From: Gammaproteobacteria bacterium | Lineage (GTDB): Bacteria; Pseudomonadota; Gammaproteobacteria; Magnimaribacterales; AG-339-G14 | DNA length: 64,000 nt | Direction: 5' to 3' | Assembly: GCA_003331625.1 (NCBI GenBank) | Contig: QOPF01000001.1 | Location: 1-64,000 of the forward strand | In this document: positions 10,761-20,970 of the stretch, in pieces | Layout: the number at the start of each line of letters is the position of its first letter | Numbering within the stretch: position 1 is the first letter of the stretch | Notes under the pieces: generated by a model | Told to the model about the DNA's origin: nothing | Databases searched by the model: none | The model's input: only the letters and a program-made list of their open reading frames with translations | Program-made: the position numbers and the translations under genes

Positions 10761-12131
10761 TTAATTTTTAAACTTTTCAGCAAGCAAAGAAGTATTTCCT
10801 GCTCCCTGTGTTAGAAATAGAAAATTATCTTCTGCAAAATCTAACATTGCTTGATATGCCTCATCTATACCTTTTACCAATCTTGCTGAAGGATTTTTTA
10901 AAATAATTTGTTTAATTAAATCTTCACTTTCAAAATTATGTATTGGCTTTTCACTTGCAGCGTATATTTCTAGGAGAATTAAGTTAGGACAGCTTGATAA
11001 AATATCAACGAATTCATTGAATAGAGCTTTAGTTCTAGAATATCTGTGAGGCTGAAAAACAACCAATAACTCCCTTTCTGGCCAAACGTCTTTAGCCGTT
11101 TCAATTGAAGCTAAAAGCTCATTTGGATGATGTCCGTAATCATCAACTAAAATAATGTCTTTCTTAAAAGCATTTTCTGTTATCAATTGAAATCTTCTTT
11201 CTACAACTATGAACTTTTCCAAGGCTATTTTTATTTCGTCGTAAGTAATTCCTTCGTCTAATGAAACGGATATAGCTGCCACTGCGTTAAGAACATTATG
11301 CTTTCCAAGCATATTTGTTTCAAAATCCATTTTATCTCCCGTCTTATTGTTTATAAGAGAAAAAGATGAGCCTTTACTAGATTGCTGAAATTTTAAAATC
11401 TGAATATCATTTTTTTTATCAAAACCAAATGAAACTATATTTCTTGGAAGTTTTTCAACAACTTCTTTTATTTCTCTAGAGTCGCCATTAACGAAAAGTT
11501 TTCCATGAAAAGGAATATTTAGACAAAACTTTCTAAATGATTTTTTTAGCTCATGAAGGCTGTTTTGGTAAGTTTCTAAGTGATCATTATCAATATTTGA
11601 GATTATTGCCTTATGTGGTCTCAGTAAAAGAAAAGATCCATCACTTTCATCAGCTTCAGTGAAAATATGCTTGCCTTGACCTAATTTGGCATTTGACGCA
11701 AAGGACTCTACTTTACCTCCTATGATGTAAGTTGGGTCTAATTTGCTTGAGGTAAAGATGTGAGCAAGAATACAAGTGATAGTTGTTTTTCCATGACTGC
11801 CGGCAATAGCCACACTTTCTTTAAGCATCATTAAATTAGCGAGCATTTCTGCTCTTTTTATTATTGGTATCCTTTTCTTTTCAGAAGCTAGCACTTCAAT
11901 GTTATCAGTAGTAATTGCAGAAGAAATAACAACTAAATCTTTATCCAAAACATTCGATGAATTATGTTCGTAAAAAATTTTTGATCCTAATGTTTCTAAT
12001 CTTTCAGTTATGAAGGTTTTAGATAAGTCTGATCCTGACACTTCGTAGCCTAAATTTATTAATATTTCTGCAATACCACTCATGCCTGCTCCCCCAATGC
12101 CTATCAAGTGTATTCTTTTTATATCAATCAT
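10761..12131 (-). CDS. murC: UDP-N-acetylmuramate--L-alanine ligase
   Basis: HLIGIGGAGMSGIAEIL; GSHGKTTIT; VDDYGHHPNE. Confidence 0.97.
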   Translation of the reverse strand: MIDIKRIHLIGIGGAGMSGIAEILINLGYEVSGSDLSKTFITERLETLGSKIFYEHNSSNVLDKDLVVISSAITTDNIEVLASEKKRIPIIKRAEMLANLMMLKESVAIAGSHGKTTITCILAHIFTSSKLDPTYIIGGKVESFASNAKLGQGKHIFTEADESDGSFLLLRPHKAIISNIDNDHLETYQNSLHELKKSFRKFCLNIPFHGKLFVNGDSREIKEVVEKLPRNIVSFGFDKKNDIQILKFQQSSKGSSFSLINNKTGDKMDFETNMLGKHNVLNAVAAISVSLDEGITYDEIKIALEKFIVVERRFQLITENAFKKDIILVDDYGHHPNELLASIETAKDVWPERELLVVFQPHRYSRTKALFNEFVDILSSCPNLILLEIYAASEKPIHNFESEDLIKQIILKNPSARLVKGIDEAYQAMLDFAEDNFLFLTQGAGNTSLLAEKFKN

Positions 12132-13221
12132 TATTTAAAATGGATTTAAGGATTAGCTCATTTTCATCAGATAATGAAATCTTTGAAATTTTATTTCTCA
12201 TCTCATCTATGAGATTTGGTTTGTTAATTATCTTGAAGATTAAGTCGTTTAAACTTATACGAATATTTTTTTCTTCGCATATAAATGCGGAATTTTTGTT
12301 TACTAAAAATTTAGCATTTTCATATTGGTGATTATCTATAGAATTTGCAAGCGGAATAAAAATGGCAATATTTTTAGAGGCGCATATTTCTGAGACGCTC
12401 AATGCTCCAGCTCGAGAAACGATAAGATCTGCATGAGAATAAAAATATTCCATCTCATCAATAAATTCGTGAATCTCAAAATCAATGTTTCCTTTTAAAG
12501 AATTATAAACTGATTGAATTTCAGTCTTTTTTTCTCGACCACATTGATGAGTTATTTTTAGTTTCAATTTGGGAAAGCTTTCAAGCATATCTTTGAATAA
12601 CCTTGGCATTGTTTCATTAATTATTCTTGCTCCTTGGCTTCCTCCAATAATTTTGATTCTCAACTCATCTAATTTCCTTGAGCTATTTTTTATCTTGCCA
12701 GGATCAAGATTGATAAGATTTCCAGTAAAGAGTGCCTTTTCTGAATTAAAGAATTTAACCGTTTCAGGGAAGCCGCAAAAAATTTTTTGAATATTTTTAA
12801 GCCTTGCCAATAATCTGTTAGTACTGCCGGGAATTGTATTTTGTTCTTGGATAAATATTGGTCCAGAGAAGTGAGAAAGACCTAGAAGAGAAATATATCC
12901 CCCAAAACAAATCAAAATATTATTCTTGCTGAATAGATTTGGTAATTGGAATTGTATTAAAAATTTAATCAATGAAAGAGAAAGAAGAGTTAAACTTATT
13001 AGTTTTTTAAGATTAGATTTTCCCCTAAAGCCTATCATTGGATATTTATAAAAATTAATACCTAAATTTTTACAAATATTTTCTTCAGGACCTCTTGAAG
13101 AACCAATCCATTCTATGTTTACTCCTTTAGCTAGCAAAAGCTCAGCCAATTTTTTGGCAGGAAAAACATGTCCGCCTGTTCCCCCTGCGCAAATAATCAC
13201 TTTTTTTTCTTGAGATAGCAT
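12124..13221 (-). CDS. murG: UDP-GlcNAc:lipid I N-acetylglucosaminyltransferase
   Basis: CAGGTGGHVFPA; IIGGSQGARI; HQYENAKFL. Confidence 0.96.
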   Translation of the reverse strand: MLSQEKKVIICAGGTGGHVFPAKKLAELLLAKGVNIEWIGSSRGPEENICKNLGINFYKYPMIGFRGKSNLKKLISLTLLSLSLIKFLIQFQLPNLFSKNNILICFGGYISLLGLSHFSGPIFIQEQNTIPGSTNRLLARLKNIQKIFCGFPETVKFFNSEKALFTGNLINLDPGKIKNSSRKLDELRIKIIGGSQGARIINETMPRLFKDMLESFPKLKLKITHQCGREKKTEIQSVYNSLKGNIDFEIHEFIDEMEYFYSHADLIVSRAGALSVSEICASKNIAIFIPLANSIDNHQYENAKFLVNKNSAFICEEKNIRISLNDLIFKIINKPNLIDEMRNKISKISLSDENELILKSILNND

Positions 13222-13230
13222 TTTTTATTT

Positions 13231-14397
13231 TTAAACTGAGATTTTATTAGAAAAATTTATTTCTAATCTAATTTTTTGGAGTAAAGAGATTAAAACAAAC
13301 ATCAACATTAAATTAGATCCCCCGAAGCTAATAAATGGCAAAGTTATTCCTTTTGTGGGTAATAAGCCAATTGCAACTCCTATATTTATAAATACATGTA
13401 AGGCAATTAAAACACCTATGCCATATGAGACCAAACTTCCGAATGTAAAGTCATTTTGTCTTGCAAGCCTTCCAAGTAAAAAGCATCTAAAAATTAGATA
13501 AGAAAAAATCAATATCAAAAATAGTCCAAAAATAATACCTAATTCTTCCGTAATAACCGCAAAGATAAAATCTGTTTGAGCGTCTGATAGAAATCCTTCT
13601 TTTATTGCGCTATTTCCAATGCCGACACCAAACCATTCTCCATTACTAATTGCGCTTAAAGAAAATCTTAATTGTTCTGAAAATTGGTTATTCCAAGGAT
13701 CTAGGTACCCCATGATTCTTTTAATTCTATAAGAAGCGGTAAATATTAAGCCTATGAAAGTAATCAATCCAAAAAAAAATATAGCTAAAAGATGTTTAAG
13801 AGGTGCTCCAGCAATATATAAAATAGAGAAAGATACGATAAATAAGACCACTGATGATCCTAGATCTGGTTCCAATAAAACTAATAGAATTGACAAGGAA
13901 ATAACGAATACGGGCTTAAAAAAGCCAAGTAAATCTTCTTTAAACTCATCATATTTTCTTATGCAATAGGATGAGATGTAAATAATTAAAGAAAATTTCA
14001 TTAATTCAGAAGGTTGAAAAGAAAAACCAAGAATTCTAATCCATCTATAAGCTCCATTAACCTCCTTGCCAATAAAAGGCAAAAATACAAGTGATAACAT
14101 TAAAAGAGAAATTAATAAGAAATAAACTGAATTTCTTTGCCAAAAAGAAATTGGGATTCTAAAAACTATTAAAGATAGGAATAAAGCAATAAAAATTTTT
14201 TGGAGGTGACTTATAGTCATTCTCAAAGAGCCGCCTGTCATAGGCAGGCTTACAGAAGTAATCATTATAATTCCAAAAAGCACCAACGAGAAAGCAATCA
14301 AAAATATATGTAAATCAATATCTTGAAAACTTAAAGATCTTTCATATCTTCCGAAAAAAATCCTTTGCAAAAAAGACTGTTTTTTAGAGTTCGGCAT
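13231..14397 (-). CDS. ftsW: SEDS peptidoglycan glycosyltransferase FtsW
   Basis: Polytopic; GAYRWIRILGFSFQPSELMK; PFISFGGSNLM; dcw context. Confidence 0.95.
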   Translation of the reverse strand: MPNSKKQSFLQRIFFGRYERSLSFQDIDLHIFLIAFSLVLFGIIMITSVSLPMTGGSLRMTISHLQKIFIALFLSLIVFRIPISFWQRNSVYFLLISLLMLSLVFLPFIGKEVNGAYRWIRILGFSFQPSELMKFSLIIYISSYCIRKYDEFKEDLLGFFKPVFVISLSILLVLLEPDLGSSVVLFIVSFSILYIAGAPLKHLLAIFFFGLITFIGLIFTASYRIKRIMGYLDPWNNQFSEQLRFSLSAISNGEWFGVGIGNSAIKEGFLSDAQTDFIFAVITEELGIIFGLFLILIFSYLIFRCFLLGRLARQNDFTFGSLVSYGIGVLIALHVFINIGVAIGLLPTKGITLPFISFGGSNLMLMFVLISLLQKIRLEINFSNKISV

Positions 14398-15586
14398 TTA
14401 ACACTAATTCTTTAAATTTATTTCCTCTTTCAGAAAAACTTGAAAACATGTCGAGGCTCGAACATCCAGGAGAAAGAATAAGAATAGTGTCTTTTTTAAT
14501 TTTTGATAAAGCATAGGATACTGCAACTTCCAGATTTTTAACTTGTTTGGATTTGCTGGCATCAAGATGTTGTTTTAGAAACTCTGAACTCTCCCCTAAA
14601 AAGTATATGTATTCGGCTCTGTTATTTAAGTAATGACAAAACTTTTCAAAATTTTGATTTTTTGTTTCTCCGCCACATATGACAATTATTTTTTTTGAAA
14701 GCTCGATATTTTTTAAGCCTTCTAAAGAAGATGAAATATTAGTAGCTTTAGAATCATCTATAAAAGAAATCCCGTTTTCTATTATATGAAACTCTTCCAT
14801 TCTATGGGGAAGTTGGGGATAACAAGATAAAATTTCTTTTTCGGAATAGTCAATTTTTAACGAAGAAAATATCTTTTTTACAGCATTTAAGTTTTGGTTT
14901 TTTGAAGAACCATCACCTTCAAAAAAATGATCTGATTTAGTGATTAATTCTTTAAATTTTTCGTTTGCTATAGAGATTTTACTTTTTTTTAGAATTTTAT
15001 TTTTAACTTTTACATAGCTTTCAAAATCTTTATGTCTATCTAAATGATCAGGTGTAATATTTAATAAAACAGCAACTTCGGATTCTGGTAATTCACTAAT
15101 GTCTAAATGAAAACTCGAAACTTCGAGGATAAAGAAGTCTTTCTCAGTTTCTATAAAATCTAGCACTGGCTTTCCAATATTTCCAATTGCTAAAGAATCA
15201 ATATTCTTTTTTAAGAAAATAAGTTCTAACCATGAACAAACTGTAGATTTGCCATTAGTTCCGGTTATTAATATTGCTTTGGATTTATTTTTTTCTAAGA
15301 AAATTTGAATGTCACTCTTGATATCAATTTTTTTTTCTATCGCTGTTTTAATTAATTTATGAGTCAAATCAAATCCTGGGCTGCAAGCAATAAAGTCTAT
15401 GTTATTGAGGTTTATTTCATCCTCAGAAACCATATTAAATTTTTGGTACTCTTCTAGATGGAAGCTTTGGTCTTTTACCCTAGTATCAAATGTTATGAAT
15501 GGTTTTTTTAATTTATTAAAAAAATTAATGAAGGATTTTCCTGTTATTCCTAGTCCTAGGATAAGCACAGGCTTAGATGAATCCAT
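14384..15586 (-). CDS. murD: UDP-N-acetylmuramoylalanine--D-glutamate ligase
   Basis: ILITGTNGKSTVCSWL; NITPDHLDRH; INDSKATN-like FIDDSKATN. Confidence 0.95.
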   Translation of the reverse strand: MDSSKPVLILGLGITGKSFINFFNKLKKPFITFDTRVKDQSFHLEEYQKFNMVSEDEINLNNIDFIACSPGFDLTHKLIKTAIEKKIDIKSDIQIFLEKNKSKAILITGTNGKSTVCSWLELIFLKKNIDSLAIGNIGKPVLDFIETEKDFFILEVSSFHLDISELPESEVAVLLNITPDHLDRHKDFESYVKVKNKILKKSKISIANEKFKELITKSDHFFEGDGSSKNQNLNAVKKIFSSLKIDYSEKEILSCYPQLPHRMEEFHIIENGISFIDDSKATNISSSLEGLKNIELSKKIIVICGGETKNQNFEKFCHYLNNRAEYIYFLGESSEFLKQHLDASKSKQVKNLEVAVSYALSKIKKDTILILSPGCSSLDMFSSFSERGNKFKELVLNAEL

Positions 15587-15588
15587 TT

Positions 15589-16671
15589 TTATCTTAATCT
15601 AAATGTTGCTAATGCAAACAAAACAAGAATTAAAGTGATTATCCAAAATCTTACTATAATTTTAGGCTCTGCTAATCCAGAAAGTTCAAAATGATGATGA
15701 AGTGGAGCCATTTTAAAAATTCTTTTTCCAGTTAGTTTAAAAGATGCAACTTGGATAATTACTGATAATGTTTCAATAACAAATACTCCTCCCATTAAAA
15801 TCAGTATGAATTCTTGTCTAATACTTACTGCGATTATGCCCAAAGCGGCTCCCAGAGATAAAGAGCCTACATCTCCCATGAAGATTTGCGCCGGATAAGT
15901 GTTAAACCAAAGGAAACCTATCCCCGCACCCACAATTGCTCCACAAAATATAACTATTTCTGTTGAGTAAAAAAGAAAGGGAACATTTAAGTATTCTGAG
16001 AGAATAATATTACCTGAAATATAAGCTATTATTCCCATACCAGCAGCGACCATTACAGATGGCATGATTGCCAAACCATCTAATCCGTCCGTAAGATTTA
16101 CAGCATTTGCTGTCGAGACAATTACTAAAGCACTTAAAAAGATAAACCAAAAGCCCATTTGAAGAGCAAAGTCTTTGAAGAATGGTAAATAAAGAGTAGT
16201 TTCTTGTGGATCTATTACGTTAAAGAAGATAAAAATACTTGCTAAAAAAGCAATGATAATCTCCAAACCTAATCTTGTTCTTGCCTTTAGACCTTTACTA
16301 TTTAAATATTTAAGTTTTAGGTAATCGTCTATTAAGCCAATTAATCCAAAAAAGAATGTTACAAGAATTGAAATTACAAGATATTTATTTGTTAGATCAC
16401 CCCAGCATAAGCAGGAAAATACAATTGAGAATAGAATTAAAAGACCGCCCATAGTAGGCGTCCCTTTTTTTTCAAAATGACTTTTAGGTCCCTCCTCCCT
16501 GATAATCTGCCCATACTTTTGTTTTGCGATAAAACTTATGAAAGTCTTACCAAAAAAAAGAATGAAAGTAAGAGAGGTTAAAGTAGCTAAAATTGCTCTA
16601 AACGTAAAATAGTTAAATATCCTTAGGGGCCCATAACTATCAGCTAGATATTCCAGTAATGGTAAAAACAT
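15589..16671 (-). CDS. mraY: Phospho-N-acetylmuramoyl-pentapeptide transferase
   Basis: KKGTPTMGGLLI; NAVNLTDGLDGLA; MAPLHHHFELSG. Confidence 0.97.
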   Translation of the reverse strand: MFLPLLEYLADSYGPLRIFNYFTFRAILATLTSLTFILFFGKTFISFIAKQKYGQIIREEGPKSHFEKKGTPTMGGLLILFSIVFSCLCWGDLTNKYLVISILVTFFFGLIGLIDDYLKLKYLNSKGLKARTRLGLEIIIAFLASIFIFFNVIDPQETTLYLPFFKDFALQMGFWFIFLSALVIVSTANAVNLTDGLDGLAIMPSVMVAAGMGIIAYISGNIILSEYLNVPFLFYSTEIVIFCGAIVGAGIGFLWFNTYPAQIFMGDVGSLSLGAALGIIAVSIRQEFILILMGGVFVIETLSVIIQVASFKLTGKRIFKMAPLHHHFELSGLAEPKIIVRFWIITLILVLFALATFRLR

Positions 16672-16672
16672 T

Positions 16673-17941
16673 TTAAATAATAGTTTTAATAATTTCTTCC
16701 ATTTTAACTGAACGAGAGCCCTTGAAGAAAACTAAAAAACTTTCAGAAAGATATTTATTTAATTCTTCATTCAATTCATTCCTTTTGATGAATTTTATAT
16801 TAGGTGAATCTAATTTAGCTAGAAAATCTAAGGCTAACACCATATCAAATAATGAAGATGCTTCTTTTAAGATGGACTCATGGAGTTTCTCAGAATTTTT
16901 TCCTAACTCTTCCATTTTTCCCATAATACAAACCTTTTTATATTTTTCTATATTGTTAATTCTTATAAAATCTTTTAAGAGATTTGGGTTTTTAAGCTTT
17001 TTAAAGGCATATCTAAATGAATCAGGATTAGCATTATAAGAATCATCAATAATTATTGCTCCTGATTTAGTTTTTTTAATCTCAAACCTTCCTGGAACTA
17101 TTGCATCTTTATTTAAGAAATTATTTATATCTTCTTCGGATTCATCTGTAATAGAGAGATTTTTATTCATTGTTAATAAAACTCTTGTTAAGAGATCTTC
17201 TGAAGATTTAAAGTCATAGAAATTTTTATTTTTTCCCAAGGATTTTTCCTCTGCCAGATATAAAAAAACTTTAGGTATTGAGCCAAAACAATAACCATTA
17301 TTAAGAGTGTATTTGAAGATATCAGTTTTTTCTTTGGCAACACCTTCCAAACTACTCAATCCTTCTAAGTGAGCTTCTCCTATATTAGTCAAAATACTTA
17401 AATTCATTTTAAGTATTTGGGATAAATTGGATATTTCTCCCTTTTGGCTAGTTCCTATTTCAAAACATCCAATCTCATGATCAGAATTAAGTTTTAAAAG
17501 AGAAAAACATAATCCATAAAAATTATTATAATTTCCATAACTTTTAAAAATTTTTGTTTTCCCAATTTTATCTTCTAAGTAATTTGCTAATTTTTCTTTT
17601 GCGGTTGTTTTACCATTACTGCCAGTTATTCCAATTACAAAGCCTTTAAATAATTCTCTTTGTTTTTTTGCAATATTTTTTAAAAAAATATTCGTGTCTT
17701 CAACATGAATATAATTTTGATTTGGTAAATGATTTTCTGAAATCACGCATATAGCGCCGAGATTAAAAGCTTCTGATATAAATTTGTGCCCATCGTGAAC
17801 TTCCCCTTTCAAAGGAAGAAAAATATCTCCAGGCTTAACATCTTTAGAGTTGAAAATAATTTCATTAAATTCATAGTCATCACAAAAAGCTTTGCCGTTT
17901 CCAAATTTTGCGAGGTTTTCAGTAGTTTTTTTAAATAACAT
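16673..17941 (-). CDS. murF: UDP-MurNAc-tripeptide--D-Ala-D-Ala ligase
   Basis: DSKDVKPGDIFLPL-like; GITGSNGKTTAKE; IDDSYNANPDS. Confidence 0.95.
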   Translation of the reverse strand: MLFKKTTENLAKFGNGKAFCDDYEFNEIIFNSKDVKPGDIFLPLKGEVHDGHKFISEAFNLGAICVISENHLPNQNYIHVEDTNIFLKNIAKKQRELFKGFVIGITGSNGKTTAKEKLANYLEDKIGKTKIFKSYGNYNNFYGLCFSLLKLNSDHEIGCFEIGTSQKGEISNLSQILKMNLSILTNIGEAHLEGLSSLEGVAKEKTDIFKYTLNNGYCFGSIPKVFLYLAEEKSLGKNKNFYDFKSSEDLLTRVLLTMNKNLSITDESEEDINNFLNKDAIVPGRFEIKKTKSGAIIIDDSYNANPDSFRYAFKKLKNPNLLKDFIRINNIEKYKKVCIMGKMEELGKNSEKLHESILKEASSLFDMVLALDFLAKLDSPNIKFIKRNELNEELNKYLSESFLVFFKGSRSVKMEEIIKTII

Positions 17942-19331
17942 CTTTTAGTTCATTAACAATAGCTGAATCGTTAAAAGGAATCTTTTGATTCTTTAAAATT
18001 AAAAAATTTTCATGACCTTTTCCTGCAATAAGTAAAACAGAGTTCTTAGGGGAATCTTTCAGTTTTATCAACCCTGAAGTTATCGCTTCTTTTCTATCAA
18101 GGATTATTTCATAATTTTTTGTACGCATTTTTTTTGTGATTGAGCGAGCTATGTTTAGAGGATCCTCGTTTCTTGGGTTGTCATTAGTAATTATTTGTAA
18201 ATCTGAATTTCTTTCAGAGATTATTCCCATTTCATTTCTTTTTGAAATATCTCTATCTCCACCACATCCAAATAGACACATTACTTGACCTGAGTACTTA
18301 GACTTTAGATACCTTAAAATTGATCCTAAGGCTTCTGGAGTATGGGCATAATCAATGTAGCAGTATTTATCTTCAAATACTTTAATAAGCTCAAGCCTTC
18401 CAGGCAGAGTAAAAATCTTGTTGTCAGTTAGATTAATTTCTAAATTATTATTTATTTTTCCATAAATTCCTAAAGCACACAAAAGATTGGAAAGCATAAA
18501 ATCGCTATCAATAGATAGCCTAGATTTTATATTTCCCCACGGAGTATGAATTGAGCCTTTGTTCAAATATATGTCTGCTTTCTTGTTATTTAAAGATACT
18601 TTTAAGGCAGAATTATTTTTCTTTGCAATTTTTTTTCCTAAATCGTTATCAATAGAAATTACGATATTTTCATCGCCGTTAGCAAAAAAACTTTCTTTTG
18701 TATTTCTATAGTTATCAATTGACTTATGATAGTCGAGATGATCTTTAGAAAAACTAGTTAAGGATTTACTTTTAAAATTCAAACCTTTAATTCTCTCTTG
18801 ATTAATAGAATGAGATGAAACTTCCATTACGAAAAAATCTCTTTTTAAGTCAATAGATTTTTTTAGATAGTGGTGAAGCAAAAAATTTCCCGGTGTAGTT
18901 AAAGGTGATACTTCACAATTTTTAATGGGAATTTCTGGGATATTTGTCAGCAATGTTGGATTGAATCCTGAATTAAGTAAGAATTGATGCAAGAAAAAAG
19001 CTGTTGAGGATTTTCCGTTTGTTCCAGTTATACCAACTATACTTAAATCTTCGAGATTTCTATTGAATAAATATTTGAGATAGATTTCTTTATTTGCAGA
19101 TAAGCTTTTATCTATAAGATTTAAAATCTTAGAATCCTTTTCGTTACTTACTTTACTTATGATAATTTTTGCTCCATTTTTCTTTGCTTCAGAAGCATGT
19201 TTAGAAGCTATTTCTTTATCTTGTTCAAAAGATAAAAAAACAAAACCCTTTTCAACAAAATTTGAATTTTCGGTAAAGCCTGTAAAGTTATTTTTTCTTA
19301 GTAAAGATATATTTTTATTTATTTCTGACAT
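17931..19331 (-). CDS. murE: UDP-MurNAc-tripeptide synthetase (meso-DAP type)
   Basis: GITGTNGKSSTAFF; DNPRNEDP meso-DAP-specificity motif; dcw context. Confidence 0.95.
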   Translation of the reverse strand: MSEINKNISLLRKNNFTGFTENSNFVEKGFVFLSFEQDKEIASKHASEAKKNGAKIIISKVSNEKDSKILNLIDKSLSANKEIYLKYLFNRNLEDLSIVGITGTNGKSSTAFFLHQFLLNSGFNPTLLTNIPEIPIKNCEVSPLTTPGNFLLHHYLKKSIDLKRDFFVMEVSSHSINQERIKGLNFKSKSLTSFSKDHLDYHKSIDNYRNTKESFFANGDENIVISIDNDLGKKIAKKNNSALKVSLNNKKADIYLNKGSIHTPWGNIKSRLSIDSDFMLSNLLCALGIYGKINNNLEINLTDNKIFTLPGRLELIKVFEDKYCYIDYAHTPEALGSILRYLKSKYSGQVMCLFGCGGDRDISKRNEMGIISERNSDLQIITNDNPRNEDPLNIARSITKKMRTKNYEIILDRKEAITSGLIKLKDSPKNSVLLIAGKGHENFLILKNQKIPFNDSAIVNELKDVI

Positions 19332-19334
19332 TAC

Positions 19335-20969
19335 TCAAAACTTTTCAATAGTATTTAAAATTTTAGAAAAAATTGGTGCTGCAACATCTCCTCCTCCATT
19401 TCCATTTTTTTTTGGATCTTTAACAATTAAGCCAATCAAGTACTCTTTCTCTTCAATCTCTGCCATACCGATAAAAAGAGCATTATGTATATCTTCGTTA
19501 TATTTATTATTTTTAAAAATTCTTGCTGTTCCTGTTTTTCCAAAAACATCATAATTTTTTAGATTTGCTTTGTAGCCTGTCCCATTCTTAACAGCTTCAA
19601 ATAGAATTTTTTTAATTTGAAGAGCGTCTTCTTTTTTAAGGATTTTTTTTGCTTCTCTTTCAGATGATCTTTTCAATAACTCTAATGGTCTGTAAATTCC
19701 TTCGGAGAAAATTACGCTATAAGCATTTGTCAGTTGTGCCAATGTAGTTTGAAGTCCATAACCATAACAAAGAGAGACTTTCTCTCTAAGAGAGAGATCT
19801 TTAAATTCAGGTAAATATCCTTCTCTAGTAGAAATAAAAATTTCATTCATATATTTTCCAAATCCCAAGGAATAATAAGTTTGTAAAATTTTATTAGAAT
19901 CAAGATTGTTACAAAGTTTTACCATTCCTACATTGCTGGATTTTGAAATAATTTCGCTGGTTGATAGAATTCCATAATTTTTGGCATCTTCAGTTTTATA
20001 TCCTTCAAATTCGATCCAGCCAGGAGAGGTATTAATTTTTTCATTTAGAAATTTAGAATTATTTTGTATTAAAGCTGAAAATGCTAAGGGTTTTACTGTT
20101 GATCCTGGTTCAAACAAATCAATGGAAGAATTATTTTTTAATAAATTCATATTCTTTAAGTTTTTTCTATCATTTGGGTCGAATGAAGGAAAATTGGTCA
20201 TTGCAAGAATCTCATTTGATTTTAAATCAACTATTATTCCTGAGGCTGATTCTGCTTCATGAAAAAAAACTGCTTCTTGGAGTTTATTAAAGAGTAAAAA
20301 TTGTAAATTGGTATCAATAGTTAATTGAATGCTAGTTCCATCTTTTGATTTCTTAAGAGTTTTGTTTTGTATGATTCCGGATTTTCTTGAAAGTTGTTTT
20401 TCTTCGAATCCGTTTTTTCCAGCTAAAATAGTATCTAATGCAAACTCTATCCCATTTACTCCCTCATTTTCATAATTTGTCAATCCTACTAATTGTGAAA
20501 GTATTTCTCCTTGCGGATAATTTCTTTTAAATTTTCTATTACTTACTTCAAGGCCAGGGATTTCTAAAGATTGTAAGAATTCTTTTTTTTGTTTTCTTAT
20601 GTTTTGACTTAGGACTAAGTATTTTCTATTTTTATTTGAAAGTCTTTTATTTAGCCTATTTAAATTCAGGTCTAAGTTTTCAGAAATAGCTTTTATATGG
20701 GTTGGATCAAATGAAAAATTTTTTATGGTTAATCCAATTTCATAAGAAGGTATGTCTTCTGCTAAAACAAGATTATTTCTATCAAGAATTTCTCCTCTTT
20801 TAGCTAATAAGACTGATTTTCTTAAAGATGCTTTACTAGAAAATTCTTTCCCAGCTGAAAAATCGCTTTTTTGAAAAAAAATAAGTTTAATTGGTAAAGC
20901 AGAAAGAAAAATAAATATTATTATCCAGAGAAAAAGTTCTCTGTATTTATTTCCTTCTGCTTTAAACAA
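19335..20969 (-). CDS. ftsI: Septal penicillin-binding protein 3
   Basis: STVK, SSN and KTG active-site motifs; RGEILDRNN. Confidence 0.95.
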   Translation of the reverse strand: MFKAEGNKYRELFLWIIIFIFLSALPIKLIFFQKSDFSAGKEFSSKASLRKSVLLAKRGEILDRNNLVLAEDIPSYEIGLTIKNFSFDPTHIKAISENLDLNLNRLNKRLSNKNRKYLVLSQNIRKQKKEFLQSLEIPGLEVSNRKFKRNYPQGEILSQLVGLTNYENEGVNGIEFALDTILAGKNGFEEKQLSRKSGIIQNKTLKKSKDGTSIQLTIDTNLQFLLFNKLQEAVFFHEAESASGIIVDLKSNEILAMTNFPSFDPNDRKNLKNMNLLKNNSSIDLFEPGSTVKPLAFSALIQNNSKFLNEKINTSPGWIEFEGYKTEDAKNYGILSTSEIISKSSNVGMVKLCNNLDSNKILQTYYSLGFGKYMNEIFISTREGYLPEFKDLSLREKVSLCYGYGLQTTLAQLTNAYSVIFSEGIYRPLELLKRSSEREAKKILKKEDALQIKKILFEAVKNGTGYKANLKNYDVFGKTGTARIFKNNKYNEDIHNALFIGMAEIEEKEYLIGLIVKDPKKNGNGGGDVAAPIFSKILNTIEKF

Positions 20970-20970
20970 A

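Noticed and set aside
19159-19554. 131-aa plus-strand ORF at the murE/ftsI junction
   Set aside because: Antisense to murE and ftsI coding sequence
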